DNA of 64,000 nucleotides from Planococcus citri (taxonomy: Eukaryota; Arthropoda; Insecta; Hemiptera; Pseudococcidae). Numbering within the stretch: position 1 is the first letter of the stretch; the number at the start of each line of letters is the position of its first letter. The position numbers and the translations under genes were made by a program. The stretch spans positions 12,524,001-12,588,000 of the forward strand of contig NC_088679.1 of the NCBI RefSeq assembly GCF_950023065.1, given 5' to 3'. Positions 36,440 through 47,250 of this stretch are shown piece by piece. Under the pieces are notes generated by a model, which was given only the letters and a program-made list of their open reading frames with translations, did not search any database and was not told the origin of the DNA.

Positions 36440-37778
36440 GACGAATGACACACATTCTAAATTATTACACCATTTGTTTTCCAACCCAACATACTGAAAA
36501 CCTTCTTCAAACACTAACCGATGGTCAACTAATGCGGTTTCCGGAATCCGTACTCGACAAATGTTTCATCTACTTCGCCATTCTTTGAAAAAACAACGCC
36601 TAAAGCTGTTCGAGAAATGTAAACACCAATCGGCATTATTAATCGGCAATTAATTCCTCACCTATACGTATAGTAGGTACATATTCGCATCGCGCCAACA
36701 TCTTCACGTCGTCGCATCCACAACAATGGTTCAGAATGTAAAAAAGACACGTGGCAGCTCATCTTTTCACCATACAGGGGGGAAATTGAAAAGAATAAAA
36801 AAAAGAACCTTGTAAGTACACGAGAGCACGACATACGAAAGATGCCATACCGCAGGTGCGAACTGGTCACGTATGTTTATCAGATTTTGCCTACCGTGCC
36901 CAACTGGACACTTGCTCGAACCCAATGACCCCTTTTTTTTCCCTTCATCATCATCATCGATAACAGTGTAGAAGTAAGTATAAGAAAAATCCTGCAAGTT
37001 GGAGGGATCACGTGAGCTCGGGTAACTTTTCGAATCACCCAGTATTAGAAGTGTACAGGTAGTAGTACAACGTTCCCGATTGTCAGAGTTGTAGGTAGTA
37101 AGTACTACTCGCGGTGAGGTAATAAAGAACAAAACTCACACACAGTCGAAGAGAGAAAACAAAACCGTCGATTTAACCGATAAAAAAGTCCCCCCTTGCG
37201 GTACCTGTTCATCCACCCGCACACCCAGGAAACAAATATATAATTCAAATAACGCCTTTTACACTATAATTAAGGAACCACAGACGAGAGGTACGAAAGG
37301 CTTATAATTCTTTGCTAGTTTCTCGCTCTCTCCTCTTGTTCCATACTACACACCAAATTACCCTACAAAACGAATTTGTTTTTCTTTCGCCCATGCCTCG
37401 TCCTCTCAGTCTCTCTCATTCTTTCTTTCTCTTTCGCGTTTATTTAAATAGTACTTTTATACGCTTTTTGTGTTGTTTGTTGATGCGTATACTACACTAC
37501 ACTACTTACTCTATAAAGTATACAGTGTGTATAGCTACGATATATATATAAGTTACCAATGTATTATATAGCCAAGTATACAGGTACTCTTTCTTTGCTC
37601 GTATAGAGCGAAGTATTCGTAAAGTATACGATTATTACCTCAAAACACGGGAGGAATTATTTTGGCCTACCGAGAGATACTTAAATTGATAAAGTAAACC
37701 CGAACGAACGCCAACCAGCGAATATCTGACAAGGAAATTAAATTGTATATATTTTGTTTTTTCTTCCTGTTACACACC
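36440..37778. promoter_or_regulatory. Unique CpG-containing island with a pyrimidine tract
   Basis: Unique sequence with CpG words (catcgcgccaacatcttcac), a C/T-rich stretch near 37319-37436 and a TATATATA stretch near 37541. Frames on the minus strand (36658-36870, 36767-37132) overlap each other and lack domains. Candidate regulatory DNA by inference. Confidence 0.28.
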
Positions 37779-38487
37779 CTATTTACTTCCTCCCCTTGCC
37801 CCTTTACTCGATGGAAATCTCGCGATTTGTGTCAGATAAAAAATAGCGATGTTTTCCAGTGAAAAAAATTGTTCGGGTGTTTGGTTTGTTTTTGATTTAG
37901 ATTCCTTACAGAATGTCCAATTTCTGTACAATTGAGAAACTAGGACAAAATGTAGGTTTTTAAGGGGTGGAGGGGTGAAGTGGGGGTGGAAGGGTGTCAA
38001 CTGAATATTTGTCGACTGACGCCAAAAAAGTAAAATACCAATTTTTTCGGATAAAATGGATGAGTTGAAATAAAATAAAAGATAAAATGACAATTTTCTA
38101 GATTTATAAAGTAGGTACCTACAAAATTTTAATTTACTTTTATAAATTTTTGAAAAGGAAAAATCCGGGGGGAGGTCTGAATTGAATAGTTGAGAAAATC
38201 CAGCTTGAAAAGTTGAGAGAATTTCATTCAACCCCCCCCCCCTGACAAATCGCTTCGTCACTCTCCTACTTGTTTCATTTAATTGGACATGAGCACCACT
38301 TGGAAAAATTTCAGTTCGCCACCTTTGTCCTTGATAGTCTTTGGGGACATTATCTTTCAAAAACTGTGATTTTCTTTTCACTTTCTGCATTTATGGTTCT
38401 GGTATAATCATCTTTTCATAGTTTATGTTTATTGTTCATTTTCCAATGCAGTTTTAGACATCATGCTCATTCACGTGTTTCATCAAA

Positions 38488-40258
38488 TTATTGACTGAAA
38501 TAAAATCATATGTGGAGGAAAGTCCTGGAGAGAGCGTACAGTGATAACTTACTTGAATTTTTATTTGTTTACATATTCCTTTATGTTGATAATTTTTAAA
38601 TACGTTAAGATTATGCTTATCCACAGTAAAATAAACAAATCATCATCATAAATTTTTTGAGTGACCAAAATGAAATCATATTTGGAGAAAAGTCCTGGAC
38701 TCCTGGAGAGAGTGTACAGTGATAACTTACTTGAATTTTTATTTGTTTACTTATTCCTTTACGTTGATGATTGTTCAGATTGTAAAATAAATTTAAAGCG
38801 TATGCTTATCACCCGGAAAAATAAATAAATCATCATCATAATTTTTTTGAGTGACCAAAATGAAATCATGCCTGGAGAAAAGTCCTGGAAAGAGCTTACA
38901 GTGATAACTTACTTGAATTTCAATTTGTTTATTCCTTCATATTAACATTATAACATTGACACCTATTCGCAGTAAAATAAACAAATCATCATCATAAATT
39001 TTTTGAGTGACTAAAATATAATCATATTTGGAGAAAAGCCCTGGAGAGAGCTTACAGTGATAGCTTACTTGAATTTCAATTTTATTCCTTCATGTTGATA
39101 AGATGAGCCTAATGCTGGCACTTACCCACACAACAATTGTCAACGTCAACATTTACATCGACTATGTTTTTTTCCAGCATAATGATGGAAAAGTGATTGA
39201 TTAATTATGTATTTAGTAGGAATCTTCTGTCCGTACAAAAGCCAGGTAAATGAAAATTTTCGAAATTTTCTCATTATTTATGATACCTTGACATGCCATC
39301 TCAACATGTTGATGTAAAATTTGATGCTCGAAATTTACATCTACAACTATGTCGACCAATTTTTCAGAATTAAAATTTCTGTTTTAGTGTGATGGTATGA
39401 TGTTGATATCGTGGATGTATTTGTTGATGTCGAATTTCACATCAACATTAACATCGACATGTCGACATGAAAACGGATTAGTTTAGTACTCTTGGATAAA
39501 GTATTGCACCATCTTTGATATAAGGAATTTCTGTTCATCTGTTGATTATACAGACTTTCCATTTGTACTTCTTCAGAAGTGGAATTTGCATCGATGCTGT
39601 TTTCAGCATGAGCAATAGCCACATTAGAGGAAATCATTTTTGGAAAAAAAAATTTTAATTTTAAAACTCCAATTTTATAACGTTACAAAGCAGGAGGTCG
39701 ACATAAATTTTGATGTGAATGTCGATCCATCCACATCCGTCACTTTTGGATGCCACATGTCGATGTGAATTTCAACCCTGTGTCAAGCCAATTGTTGAAA
39801 CAAATGCAGATCAACATCAGTCGACAATTACATCGACAATTAGCTCAACACAGCCAACACAGGGTCAAAATTCACATCGACATGTGCCATCCAAAAGTGG
39901 CGGATGTGGATGGGTCGACATTCACATTGAAATTAGCATGGTCATTGTTGTAAGGGTTATCCGCAGTAAAATAAACAAATCATCATCATAAATTTTTTGA
40001 GTGACTAAAATAGAATCATATTTGGAGAAAAGCCCTGGAGAGAGCTTACAGTGATGGCTAACATGAATTTCAATTTGTTTATTCCTTTATATTAACAAAT
40101 AACATTGACGCCTATTTGCAGCAAAATACACAAATCATCATCATAAATTTTTTTGAGTGACTAAAATAAAATCATATTTGGAGAAAAGTCCCGGAGAGAG
40201 CTTACAGTAATAGCTTACTTCAATTTCAATTTAGTTATTCCTTCATATTGATACGATA
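38488..40258. repeat. Tandem array, about six units of 155-190 bases, interrupted once
   Basis: The landmark agtcctggagagagc and variants occurs near 38521, 38691, 38881, 39039, 40031 and 40187. Each is followed by cagtgataacttacttgaat, a tttgtttattccttcat block, aaataaacaaatcatcatca and ttttttgagtgac. The series breaks between cacttaccca (39129) and ccgcagtaaaataaac (39961), where an unrelated hairpin-bearing segment lies inside one unit. Confidence 0.92.
39130..39956. mobile_element. Insertion inside the 38.5-40.3 kb array, with a strong hairpin
   Basis: This segment splits one array unit, so it arrived after the array formed. It is dense in ACATCGAC/GTCGATGT words. A strong inverted repeat pairs 39712-39785 with 39856-39929 over about 70 bases; shared landmarks are tccatccacatccg, cacttttggatg and cacatgtcgatgtgaatt. 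The segment ends are loosely complementary (cacacaacaattg against cattgttgtaag). There is no transposase frame. Two overlapping frames (39719-39991, 39750-39953) and one on the minus strand are translated hairpin. Class unknown. Confidence 0.7.
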
Positions 40259-41169
40259 ATGTGCTATAGCATTTTCCGCTTCAGGGCAACTTTTTTTGCC
40301 ATTGCTTCTGTCTTCCCCTTCCAAAAAACAGGTATTCCAACCAGCAGAAATTTTTTCAATTGAGCAAGAAAACTTGAAAGGGCATATGAAAATACACTAC
40401 CAGACCAAATTTCAAGTGCTAAAATTCCTTTAGTCTTCTTAATTTCTTGGTAAATTTTTGCGAATTCAAAGTCTTTAAAGTTCATGAAAAAGTCAAAATT
40501 TTATGAAATTGAGTTAAAAAGCTGGAATTTTGGTAGATATCTTATTTTTGTCATTTCAAATTAATTAGTTGTGGTATTCGATTCCTTTTAGAACTTGAAG
40601 CAGATGTTTAGATTTTCTTGTGTTGAGAAGATACCTAATCTTTGTGAAAAAAAATTTTCCAACACTGAAAAAATCTAAAAACTTGCTGCTGAGGGTCCTA
40701 AGGGGTGAAAAACCTTCACTATTCAATTCGGGGGCTCAATAATAGGCATAAACCAAATTGTAACTTTCTGTGTAAGTAGACCTAGATAAATTTTATGAAA
40801 TGTTGATCTTTTTTATGATGGTTCAGCCTTTTTGAATTTCCAAAAATTCACCAGGAATTGAGAAATGAAATTTAGTGGATAAAATTTGACTAGTGGTTGT
40901 GTTTTTTTGAATCTTTTTCAATTTTTCTTTGATCAGTTCAACAATTTATCCTGTCAGTTGGAATATGTATAAGGATGTCGCTGGTGGGCGAGAAAATCTA
41001 CAAGATTGACAATTTTTGTTAAATGTTGGTCATTGAAAAAAAAAATGAAATGAAAATTATTAGGCCTTTTTTATTAGGTACTTTTTTTTTGGGAGCACAT
41101 TAACTCTAGAGAGTTGTAAGTTCATAATTTTTGTACCCCCTTCCAACCCAAAACATCCAAAACGGGTTG
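40259..41169. other. AT-rich intron sequence, no gene
   Basis: No delimited feature; a 73-codon minus-strand frame (40264-40485) is not recognisable. Confidence 0.4.
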
Positions 41170-41720
41170 ATTTTTCGCCTTATCTGTTTAAAAAGTCATC
41201 TTTTTGTTCCAAAATTGAGGAACAAAAAGTCCTATTTTTTGCCAAAGTTGCTTATAAAGTTCTGATGTTTTTTTTGTCAAATTTTCTGCACTCAAAAAGT
41301 GTCAATTTTTGTTGAAATTGTCAAAAACTGTTCATTTTGGCACAATTATCAAAAAGTGTCCATTTTTGTCAAAAAATTGTGAAAAAGGACCAAAATTGTC
41401 AATTCCCGTTTTTGTCAAAATTGACCAGAAAATCCTGTTTTGACCAAAATTGTCAAAAAATTCATCTTTTATGTGAAAATTACCAAGAAGTGCCTAGTTT
41501 TTTGATGAAAAAAATGGTCGTAAGTTTTGCTAAAATTGCTAAAAAGTTAGTGCTTTTTTTTTGCAAAAGCGTTCAAAAAGCATGATTTTTGCTTTTCCTG
41601 CCTAAAAAGTCCTCTTTTTGTTTCAAAGTTTGCCAAACAAATGTCCTGTTTTTCACAAAATTGCTTAAAAAGCTTCCTTTTTTTGTCAAATTTATCTATT
41701 TTTTCAATTTTTATGGCATT
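41170..41720. repeat. Short-period minisatellite (AAAAAGTCC-TTTTTGTCAAAATTG type)
   Basis: The phrase aaaaagtcct or aaaaagtgtc followed by tttttgtcaaaattg recurs about every 35-55 bases, with variable truncation. The 82-codon frame at 41337-41585 encodes the repeat and is not a gene. Confidence 0.8.
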
Positions 41721-41989
41721 TTTTTGATATTTTTATGATTGGAAGCATGTTTTTGTTTAACCTCAAAGGTTTCTTCTGACTGCATTTGATGAGTTCACAT
41801 GATCAATTTGTACAAAACACGTACCATTCTAAATGAAATAAAAAACTTACCTAACAAGAAATTGAATTTTGTCTTTTAACTGACGGGAAAAGTTTTTTTT
41901 TTGAAATTTTAAAAGACGATCCCGTTTTTAGAAAATCAGGAGACAGATGTTTAGAAAAACCAAACTCTTGCTAAACAAACCTCTACACC

Positions 41990-42990
41990 CATTAGATATT
42001 CCTCTGTATGGAAATAACCAAAAAGTACCTACAAAAACGAAAATACTCCACACGCCATAGTTAGTTTTTTTTCTTCTTTCAAAACTCTACAGATACCTAA
42101 TAATACCGATTACGTAATCGAAATTATACAGCAGGATGTTTTTAAAATTTATTTCGGTAAAAAATAGTAGGTACCGACCTAAAAATTTTACAAATGATTT
42201 ATTCATCTATCGTTAGCTTTTGTAAAGCTTCCAGTACATACCACGATATATTATGTGCTTCTATACATAATACATACCTAAATTATTGTGAATATAAGAG
42301 AGAAAGTGAAAAAGATCGAGGAGGGGAGTAATAAGGGAACAGAAAAGGTAAAAAACAAAAGTTAAATGATTATCGTGGAAAAGTTTTTATTGGTTTTGCG
42401 TGGTATTTTAAAAAGTTCCCCTTTTATATTATCCCATATACTCGTAGTAGCTTATTCGGTAATAAAAAATTTACCTTCTATACCACCGAATACAAGGCAC
42501 CTATTTTTCATCAATTTCACTCCCTCGCACCCTCGCATTCACCCTTTCTCGCTGATATATTTTGTACCAAGTGTATAGTAATAAGAAATTTAACCTTTAA
42601 ATTGGGTGTATTCGTATTCGATTCTACCACGAAACACACTTCTACAATACGTACGAGTAACTCGTACACATGAATGAAAGTGGGGTAAAAACTGTATATA
42701 GGTACCTACCTTAGTGTGAGAAGAAATTACACGTTTAAGTACGAAAAGTTTTGGTTTAGTTTTTTGAAGTGTAAGTAGCAGGTACTTGGGTTTATATAGG
42801 CTGTACTTTTTCCTTATACGAGTATAGTGAAGGTGGTAAATGGTGAGGAGAAGGAAGTATACAATATGATGGGAAATTTGGTGTTTGTGTACAGGTTGTG
42901 TGCTAGTTTCTTCGTGATTTGATAGATTACATACACACGCTATTGAGTGTTTGATTGAAGAAGGGGGAAGGGGGCTACTTATTTGTTTCC
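41990..42990. other. Unique island, possible regulatory DNA
   Basis: Largely unique sequence rich in TACGAG/CTCGTA and ATACCTA words. No gene; a 70-codon frame at 42366 is not recognisable. Confidence 0.3.
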
Positions 42991-43006
42991 TACCCTATAG
43001 GTAAAC

Positions 43007-43661
43007 AGGGTGGTCCTAATTTAAAAACTCCAATGTGGAAAAAATCTTTCAATGGAGTTGAGATTTTTGATTTTGCTAGAAAAAAGTGATTACTTACATT
43101 ATTCTGAAGTGTGGAAAATTTTCATGTTTCTTGGGTGAATCCTATATGGTATCAGTTTTAGGCAGTGTACTTGGTTTCTCCCAAAAATGAATTTTTCTTT
43201 ATGAATACTTCAGTGAAAACAATCGAATTTTTGCCGAGCTTTCTCACATTCTGCTCAAAATATGCAGGTATCTCAAAGAAAAAACATTTTATAGAAAAAA
43301 TTAATTCTATTCAAAACGTGATATTTTATGCTCCAAAATTCTGTTCCTATTCATAATCTTTCAATCTCGAAGAATTTTCCATATTGAAATTTCCTTTTTG
43401 TTCAAAATATCTCGAAAATAAAAAAAACATCCTACCACAAAATTAATTCAAGAGATGGAAAATTTCAACAATATTCAATCACGAGTTTGAAAAGTTCTCG
43501 TTTTCTATTACGAACAGAATTTTTTTCATTTTAAATGCTTAAAATAAAAAAAAAAAAAGAAGAAGAAAATGATCCTCGTGAATACTGAAAAAACTGAATT
43601 TTATGAAACCTGTGCTCGTTTTTATCGTAATTTTCAACTTGTGCTCAAAATATCTAAACCA
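43007..43661. repeat. Left part of a degenerate repeat domain split by a retrotransposon
   Basis: It starts with the mariner-like end motif ACAGGGTGGTCC at 43006. It continues as eroded units with the landmark ttttgctcaaaatatctcgaaaa (near 43249, 43401, 43642) and aacatcctaccacaaaa. The same unit landmarks resume at 47251 after the retrotransposon, showing one domain interrupted by insertion. Confidence 0.7.
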
Positions 43662-46600
43662 AAAATTCAACTTCAAACTTCCTTACAAGCTCTTGCAGTT
43701 TCATTACACTTTGGTAAAAAATCATTATCTCTATGCTGTGTCTACCTACCACCAAGTTTATCTGTACAAAAGGAAGAAATTGACTCAATCATAGAACAGT
43801 TACCTTCTCCCTTTCTCATCACTGGTGATCTGAACTGCCATAGCCCCCTTTGGGGAAGCATCTACTCAAATAGTAAAGGTAAAATATTAGAACAAATCCT
43901 GGATAAAGATAACATAGCCCTTTTTAATATTGACCAGCCTACTCATTTCAGCCCATCTCATAATTCTTGGTCTACAATTGACATGATTCTAGGCTCCTCA
44001 TCTCTGTGTGACTCTCTTCAAGTATTTTATAACGATGATCTGTCAGGCAGTGATCATGTACCACAACTCATTCAATATAGTGATTCTTCACTTCCAAACA
44101 ACCACAATGAAAACCCATCTTCTAAATGGGATTTTAAGAAAGCAAACTGGTCAGCTTTCAAAGAGCTATGCCTAAATTTCCCTAATATTGACCTCAGTCA
44201 AGACATAAATATTATTATTGACAATTTTTGCAAATATATTCTACACTTTGCTGAACTTTCAATTCCAAAAATCCATCCATTCAAACGAAAAAGTGTCCCC
44301 TGGTGGACTGAAGAATGTGCCTTAGCCATTCGAAATCGTAGGAAAGCCTTGAAACTATTGAAAAATTATCCTTCTGAAACCAACCTCATTAACTACCGCA
44401 GACTAAGAGCTAAGGCTCAATACATTATAAAGCAAGCAAAGAAATCCTCCTGGAGGAATTTTATCTCAAATATTAATTATAAAACTCCAATTAGTAAACT
44501 ATGGTCAGCTATTAAAAAACTTGGCTCCAAAAATTTCAACCCCTCTCCAAAATGTATTAAAGTAGACAATTGCTCTATCTATGATCCCAACACCATTGCT
44601 AATGCTTTTGCCCAGATGTTTGCTAAAACCTCTAGTGATGAAGCTCTTGACCAGAACTTCCTCAATTTTAAACTAAACAATGAACCTACTCTTCATATTG
44701 ATGATGCTACAAATGAACCTTATAATTCCCCCATTAGCATTGAAGAATTTAACACAGCTCTTTCTTCAGCTAGAAACTCGGCCCCAGGTGCTGATTTAAT
44801 TCACTTACAATTCATCAAAAATGCACCAGAAAATGTGACCCTCTTACTATTGGAAATTTTCAATCAAATGTGGACATCTCATTCTTTTCCAAATTGCTGG
44901 AAAACTGCAATAGTTCTACCTCTCTTGAAACCAGATAAAAACCCATTTGATATCAACAGCTATCGCCCAATCTCTCTAACTTCCAACCTCTGTAAACTAT
45001 TTGAAAGAATTATAAACAGGCGCCTTTTATGGATCCTTGAATCAACCAAAAAACTATCCCCATCTCAATGTGGTTTCCGCTCCTCTAGATCAACTTTTCA
45101 TCAGTTAGCCTTCATTAACTCTGAAATCAACAAGTCTAGAAAGAATAAAACTCATTTCCTATCAGTTTTCTATGACATTAGTCATGCCTTTGATACTATT
45201 TGGAAGTTTAAAATTATTAAAACTTTACACTCATGGAACATCCAAGGTAACTTACTGCACTTTATAGCCAACTTTTTAAAAGATAGACACTTCAGAGTTA
45301 AAATCTCAAGTGAAATCTCTGATGAATACTCTCTTGTAAATGGAGTTCCTCAGGGTGCTGTGTTAAGCCCAACTCTATTCATTGTAGGAATTAATGACCT
45401 CACTGAAGCAATTCCCTCTCCAATCAAAAAAGCTTTATTTGCTGATGACCTCAACATTTCTCTATCTTGTAATGACATAGAACTTGGCGAATCTCTACTA
45501 CAACAAACCACAGACCAGCTGCTATCATGGTCACAACATAATGGTTTAAAATTTTCTCATTCCAAATCAGCTGCCCTACATATTTGCAAACGAAATAATT
45601 GTACTCATGAACTAAACATACACTTCAACAATACTCAAATTCCAACCCTCAACACTATCAAATACTTAGGTATTAACTTTGACAATAATCTCTCCTGGTC
45701 GTCTCATATAGAAGAAATCCGATCTAAATGCTTCAAAAAAATGAACCTACTTAAGAAACTTTCACACACCTCTTATGGCTCTGATCGTCATACCTTACTC
45801 AAACTATACCGCACACTCATCAGACCAGTTTTAGATTATGGATGCTCTATCTATACCTATGCTCCTGAAAATCGCCTCAGCAGGCTAAACACTATCCAAA
45901 ATACAGCTGTACGGATTTCCACTGGAGCATTTAGAACTACCCCCACAGTAAGTCTCCTCAATGATGCTTCTGAATGTCCACTTGACATACGTAGACAGTA
46001 CATTTCTACATCAACATACTTGAACATAAAATCAAACCCAGATTTCAACTTGAAGTTGGAATATATGATTCCTATGCATTCACTATCTGTAAAATTCCAA
46101 TCTTTTCTACAACAAGTAGAAGAAAATAACATCAAAATACACCATTTGCTAGTAAACCCTACCCCACCTTGGCAATCTTTTAACCCTATCATTGACCTAT
46201 CTTTGACAGAATTTAATAAAAATCTCACCAACCCCATCATACTTAAAAGACATTTTCTTCTTCTTCTTGATAAGTATAAAGAATACAGTCACATATATAC
46301 GGATGGCTCAAAAACCAAACAATTCACTGGATGTGCTATCATTCATGACGATATCTCTATTCCCATTGCTCTCCCCTCCCTTTGCACCATTCTCACTGCT
46401 GAATTATATGCAATTAAATCTGCAATAACATATTCCCTTGATTTTTCATTAAATAAAGTTACAGTTTTTACTGACTCACTATCAGCTCTTTTATCAATAA
46501 AAAACTATAGGTCAAAATATTCACATCCTATATCACTTGAAATTATTGAACTCCTGCAACTCTTCCAAAATAGCACACCCATACTATGCTGGATACCTTC

Positions 46601-47099
46601 ACACTCCCAGATTCATGGTAATGAGTTGGCTGATAAAATAGCTAAGCAAGCACACCTGCACCTCCCCCTTGCCAACATTCCAATCCCTCTATCAGACCTA
46701 AAGCTCCATTCAAAAACTTTAATGCATGAAGTGTTTCAATTTTCATGGTCTCTAATCCCTAGCTCAAATAAACTAAAAAGAATAAAAAACACTACATCTT
46801 TGTGGAAAACTTCTGAACAACTTCAGCGTAGATCTGAAGTTCTTCTCACCAGACTCAGAACTGGTCACTCTCTTCTTACTCACCAATTCATATTCCTCAA
46901 ACAGCCTCCCCCTTCGTGCCCAGAATGCAACATCCCTTTAAACATTGCTCATCTACTAATAGACTGTCCTTCCTACCAAAATGAACGCTCCAGACTTCTA
47001 AATTCCAACCAACTTCAAGTCCTCCTTTCTGATGACCCCACTCATATAGACAATGTCATTAAATTTCTTTACTCTACTAAATTAGATAAAAAAATTTAA
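43569..47099 (+). CDS. Retrotransposon ORF2: endonuclease (partial), reverse transcriptase, RNase H
   Basis: The open frame is 1176 codons with no interruption. Residues 1-31 look like host repeat read through, not element protein. From about residue 34 it enters an apurinic-type endonuclease: YLPPS at 59-63, TGDLNCHSPLWGS at 85-97, STIDMIL at 135-141 and SGSDHVPQ at 159-166. The N-terminal Asn/Glu motifs of the family are absent. Reverse transcriptase follows, with SYRPISLTS at 464-472, a catalytic Asp in FYDISHAFD (about 534-542), NGVPQGAVLSP (591-601) and FADD (624-627). RNase H shows YTDGS (Asp912), TAELYAIK (Glu945), VFTDS (Asp969) and GNELADK (Asp1022), so the DEDD set is present. A C-x2-C-x7-H-x4-C motif lies at 1117-1133. 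It would nick and reverse-transcribe at target sites, but the truncated endonuclease and missing 5' end make this copy probably immobile. Clade choice among RNase H-bearing LINEs is uncertain. Confidence 0.93.
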   Translation: MILVNTEKTEFYETCARFYRNFQLVLKISKPKIQLQTSLQALAVSLHFGKKSLSLCCVYLPPSLSVQKEEIDSIIEQLPSPFLITGDLNCHSPLWGSIYSNSKGKILEQILDKDNIALFNIDQPTHFSPSHNSWSTIDMILGSSSLCDSLQVFYNDDLSGSDHVPQLIQYSDSSLPNNHNENPSSKWDFKKANWSAFKELCLNFPNIDLSQDINIIIDNFCKYILHFAELSIPKIHPFKRKSVPWWTEECALAIRNRRKALKLLKNYPSETNLINYRRLRAKAQYIIKQAKKSSWRNFISNINYKTPISKLWSAIKKLGSKNFNPSPKCIKVDNCSIYDPNTIANAFAQMFAKTSSDEALDQNFLNFKLNNEPTLHIDDATNEPYNSPISIEEFNTALSSARNSAPGADLIHLQFIKNAPENVTLLLLEIFNQMWTSHSFPNCWKTAIVLPLLKPDKNPFDINSYRPISLTSNLCKLFERIINRRLLWILESTKKLSPSQCGFRSSRSTFHQLAFINSEINKSRKNKTHFLSVFYDISHAFDTIWKFKIIKTLHSWNIQGNLLHFIANFLKDRHFRVKISSEISDEYSLVNGVPQGAVLSPTLFIVGINDLTEAIPSPIKKALFADDLNISLSCNDIELGESLLQQTTDQLLSWSQHNGLKFSHSKSAALHICKRNNCTHELNIHFNNTQIPTLNTIKYLGINFDNNLSWSSHIEEIRSKCFKKMNLLKKLSHTSYGSDRHTLLKLYRTLIRPVLDYGCSIYTYAPENRLSRLNTIQNTAVRISTGAFRTTPTVSLLNDASECPLDIRRQYISTSTYLNIKSNPDFNLKLEYMIPMHSLSVKFQSFLQQVEENNIKIHHLLVNPTPPWQSFNPIIDLSLTEFNKNLTNPIILKRHFLLLLDKYKEYSHIYTDGSKTKQFTGCAIIHDDISIPIALPSLCTILTAELYAIKSAITYSLDFSLNKVTVFTDSLSALLSIKNYRSKYSHPISLEIIELLQLFQNSTPILCWIPSHSQIHGNELADKIAKQAHLHLPLANIPIPLSDLKLHSKTLMHEVFQFSWSLIPSSNKLKRIKNTTSLWKTSEQLQRRSEVLLTRLRTGHSLLTHQFIFLKQPPPSCPECNIPLNIAHLLIDCPSYQNERSRLLNSNQLQVLLSDDPTHIDNVIKFLYSTKLDKKI

Positions 47100-47250
47100 A
47101 ATTTAAAAACCCAGGTAGCCCATTTTTTTGTACTGATTGTAACTTTATTTCTAGATATGTATATACCCTAATCATAAGTTTGTCTTAATATAGGGCCCCT
47201 AGCCTAAGTTGCTGTAAATGGCTCTTAATAAATAAATAATTAAAAAAAAA
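43662..47250 (+). mobile_element. 5'-truncated non-LTR retrotransposon (I/Jockey group with RNase H)
   Basis: The 3' end is defined by a short UTR ending ctgtaaatggctcttaataa, AAATAAATAA and an A-run at 47242-47250. The 5' end is placed at about 43657-43667, because sequence left of that belongs to the host repeat, and its expected continuation (gcatcctagaaaaaaa) resumes directly after the A-tail at 47251. The element begins part-way through its endonuclease domain; any ORF1 and the first endonuclease motifs are missing. The long uninterrupted ORF argues for a recent insertion. A clear target duplication is hard to see because the junction is A-rich. Confidence 0.9.

Noticed and set aside
36767..37132. 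121-codon minus-strand frame
   Set aside because: Overlaps another minus frame and shows no domain; the composition is of a CpG-containing island with few stops.
37779..38390. 203-codon minus-strand open frame, the longest apart from the retrotransposon and the first exon
   Set aside because: Lys/Phe/Ser-rich with no recognisable domain; it begins in a G/T-rich block and covers low-complexity sequence. No splice or promoter support.
38488..40258. Regularly spaced repeats resembling a CRISPR array
   Set aside because: Units are long, diverged and contiguous without spacers, and the genome is eukaryotic.
45857..46240. 127-codon minus-strand frame
   Set aside because: Antisense shadow of the retrotransposon ORF.
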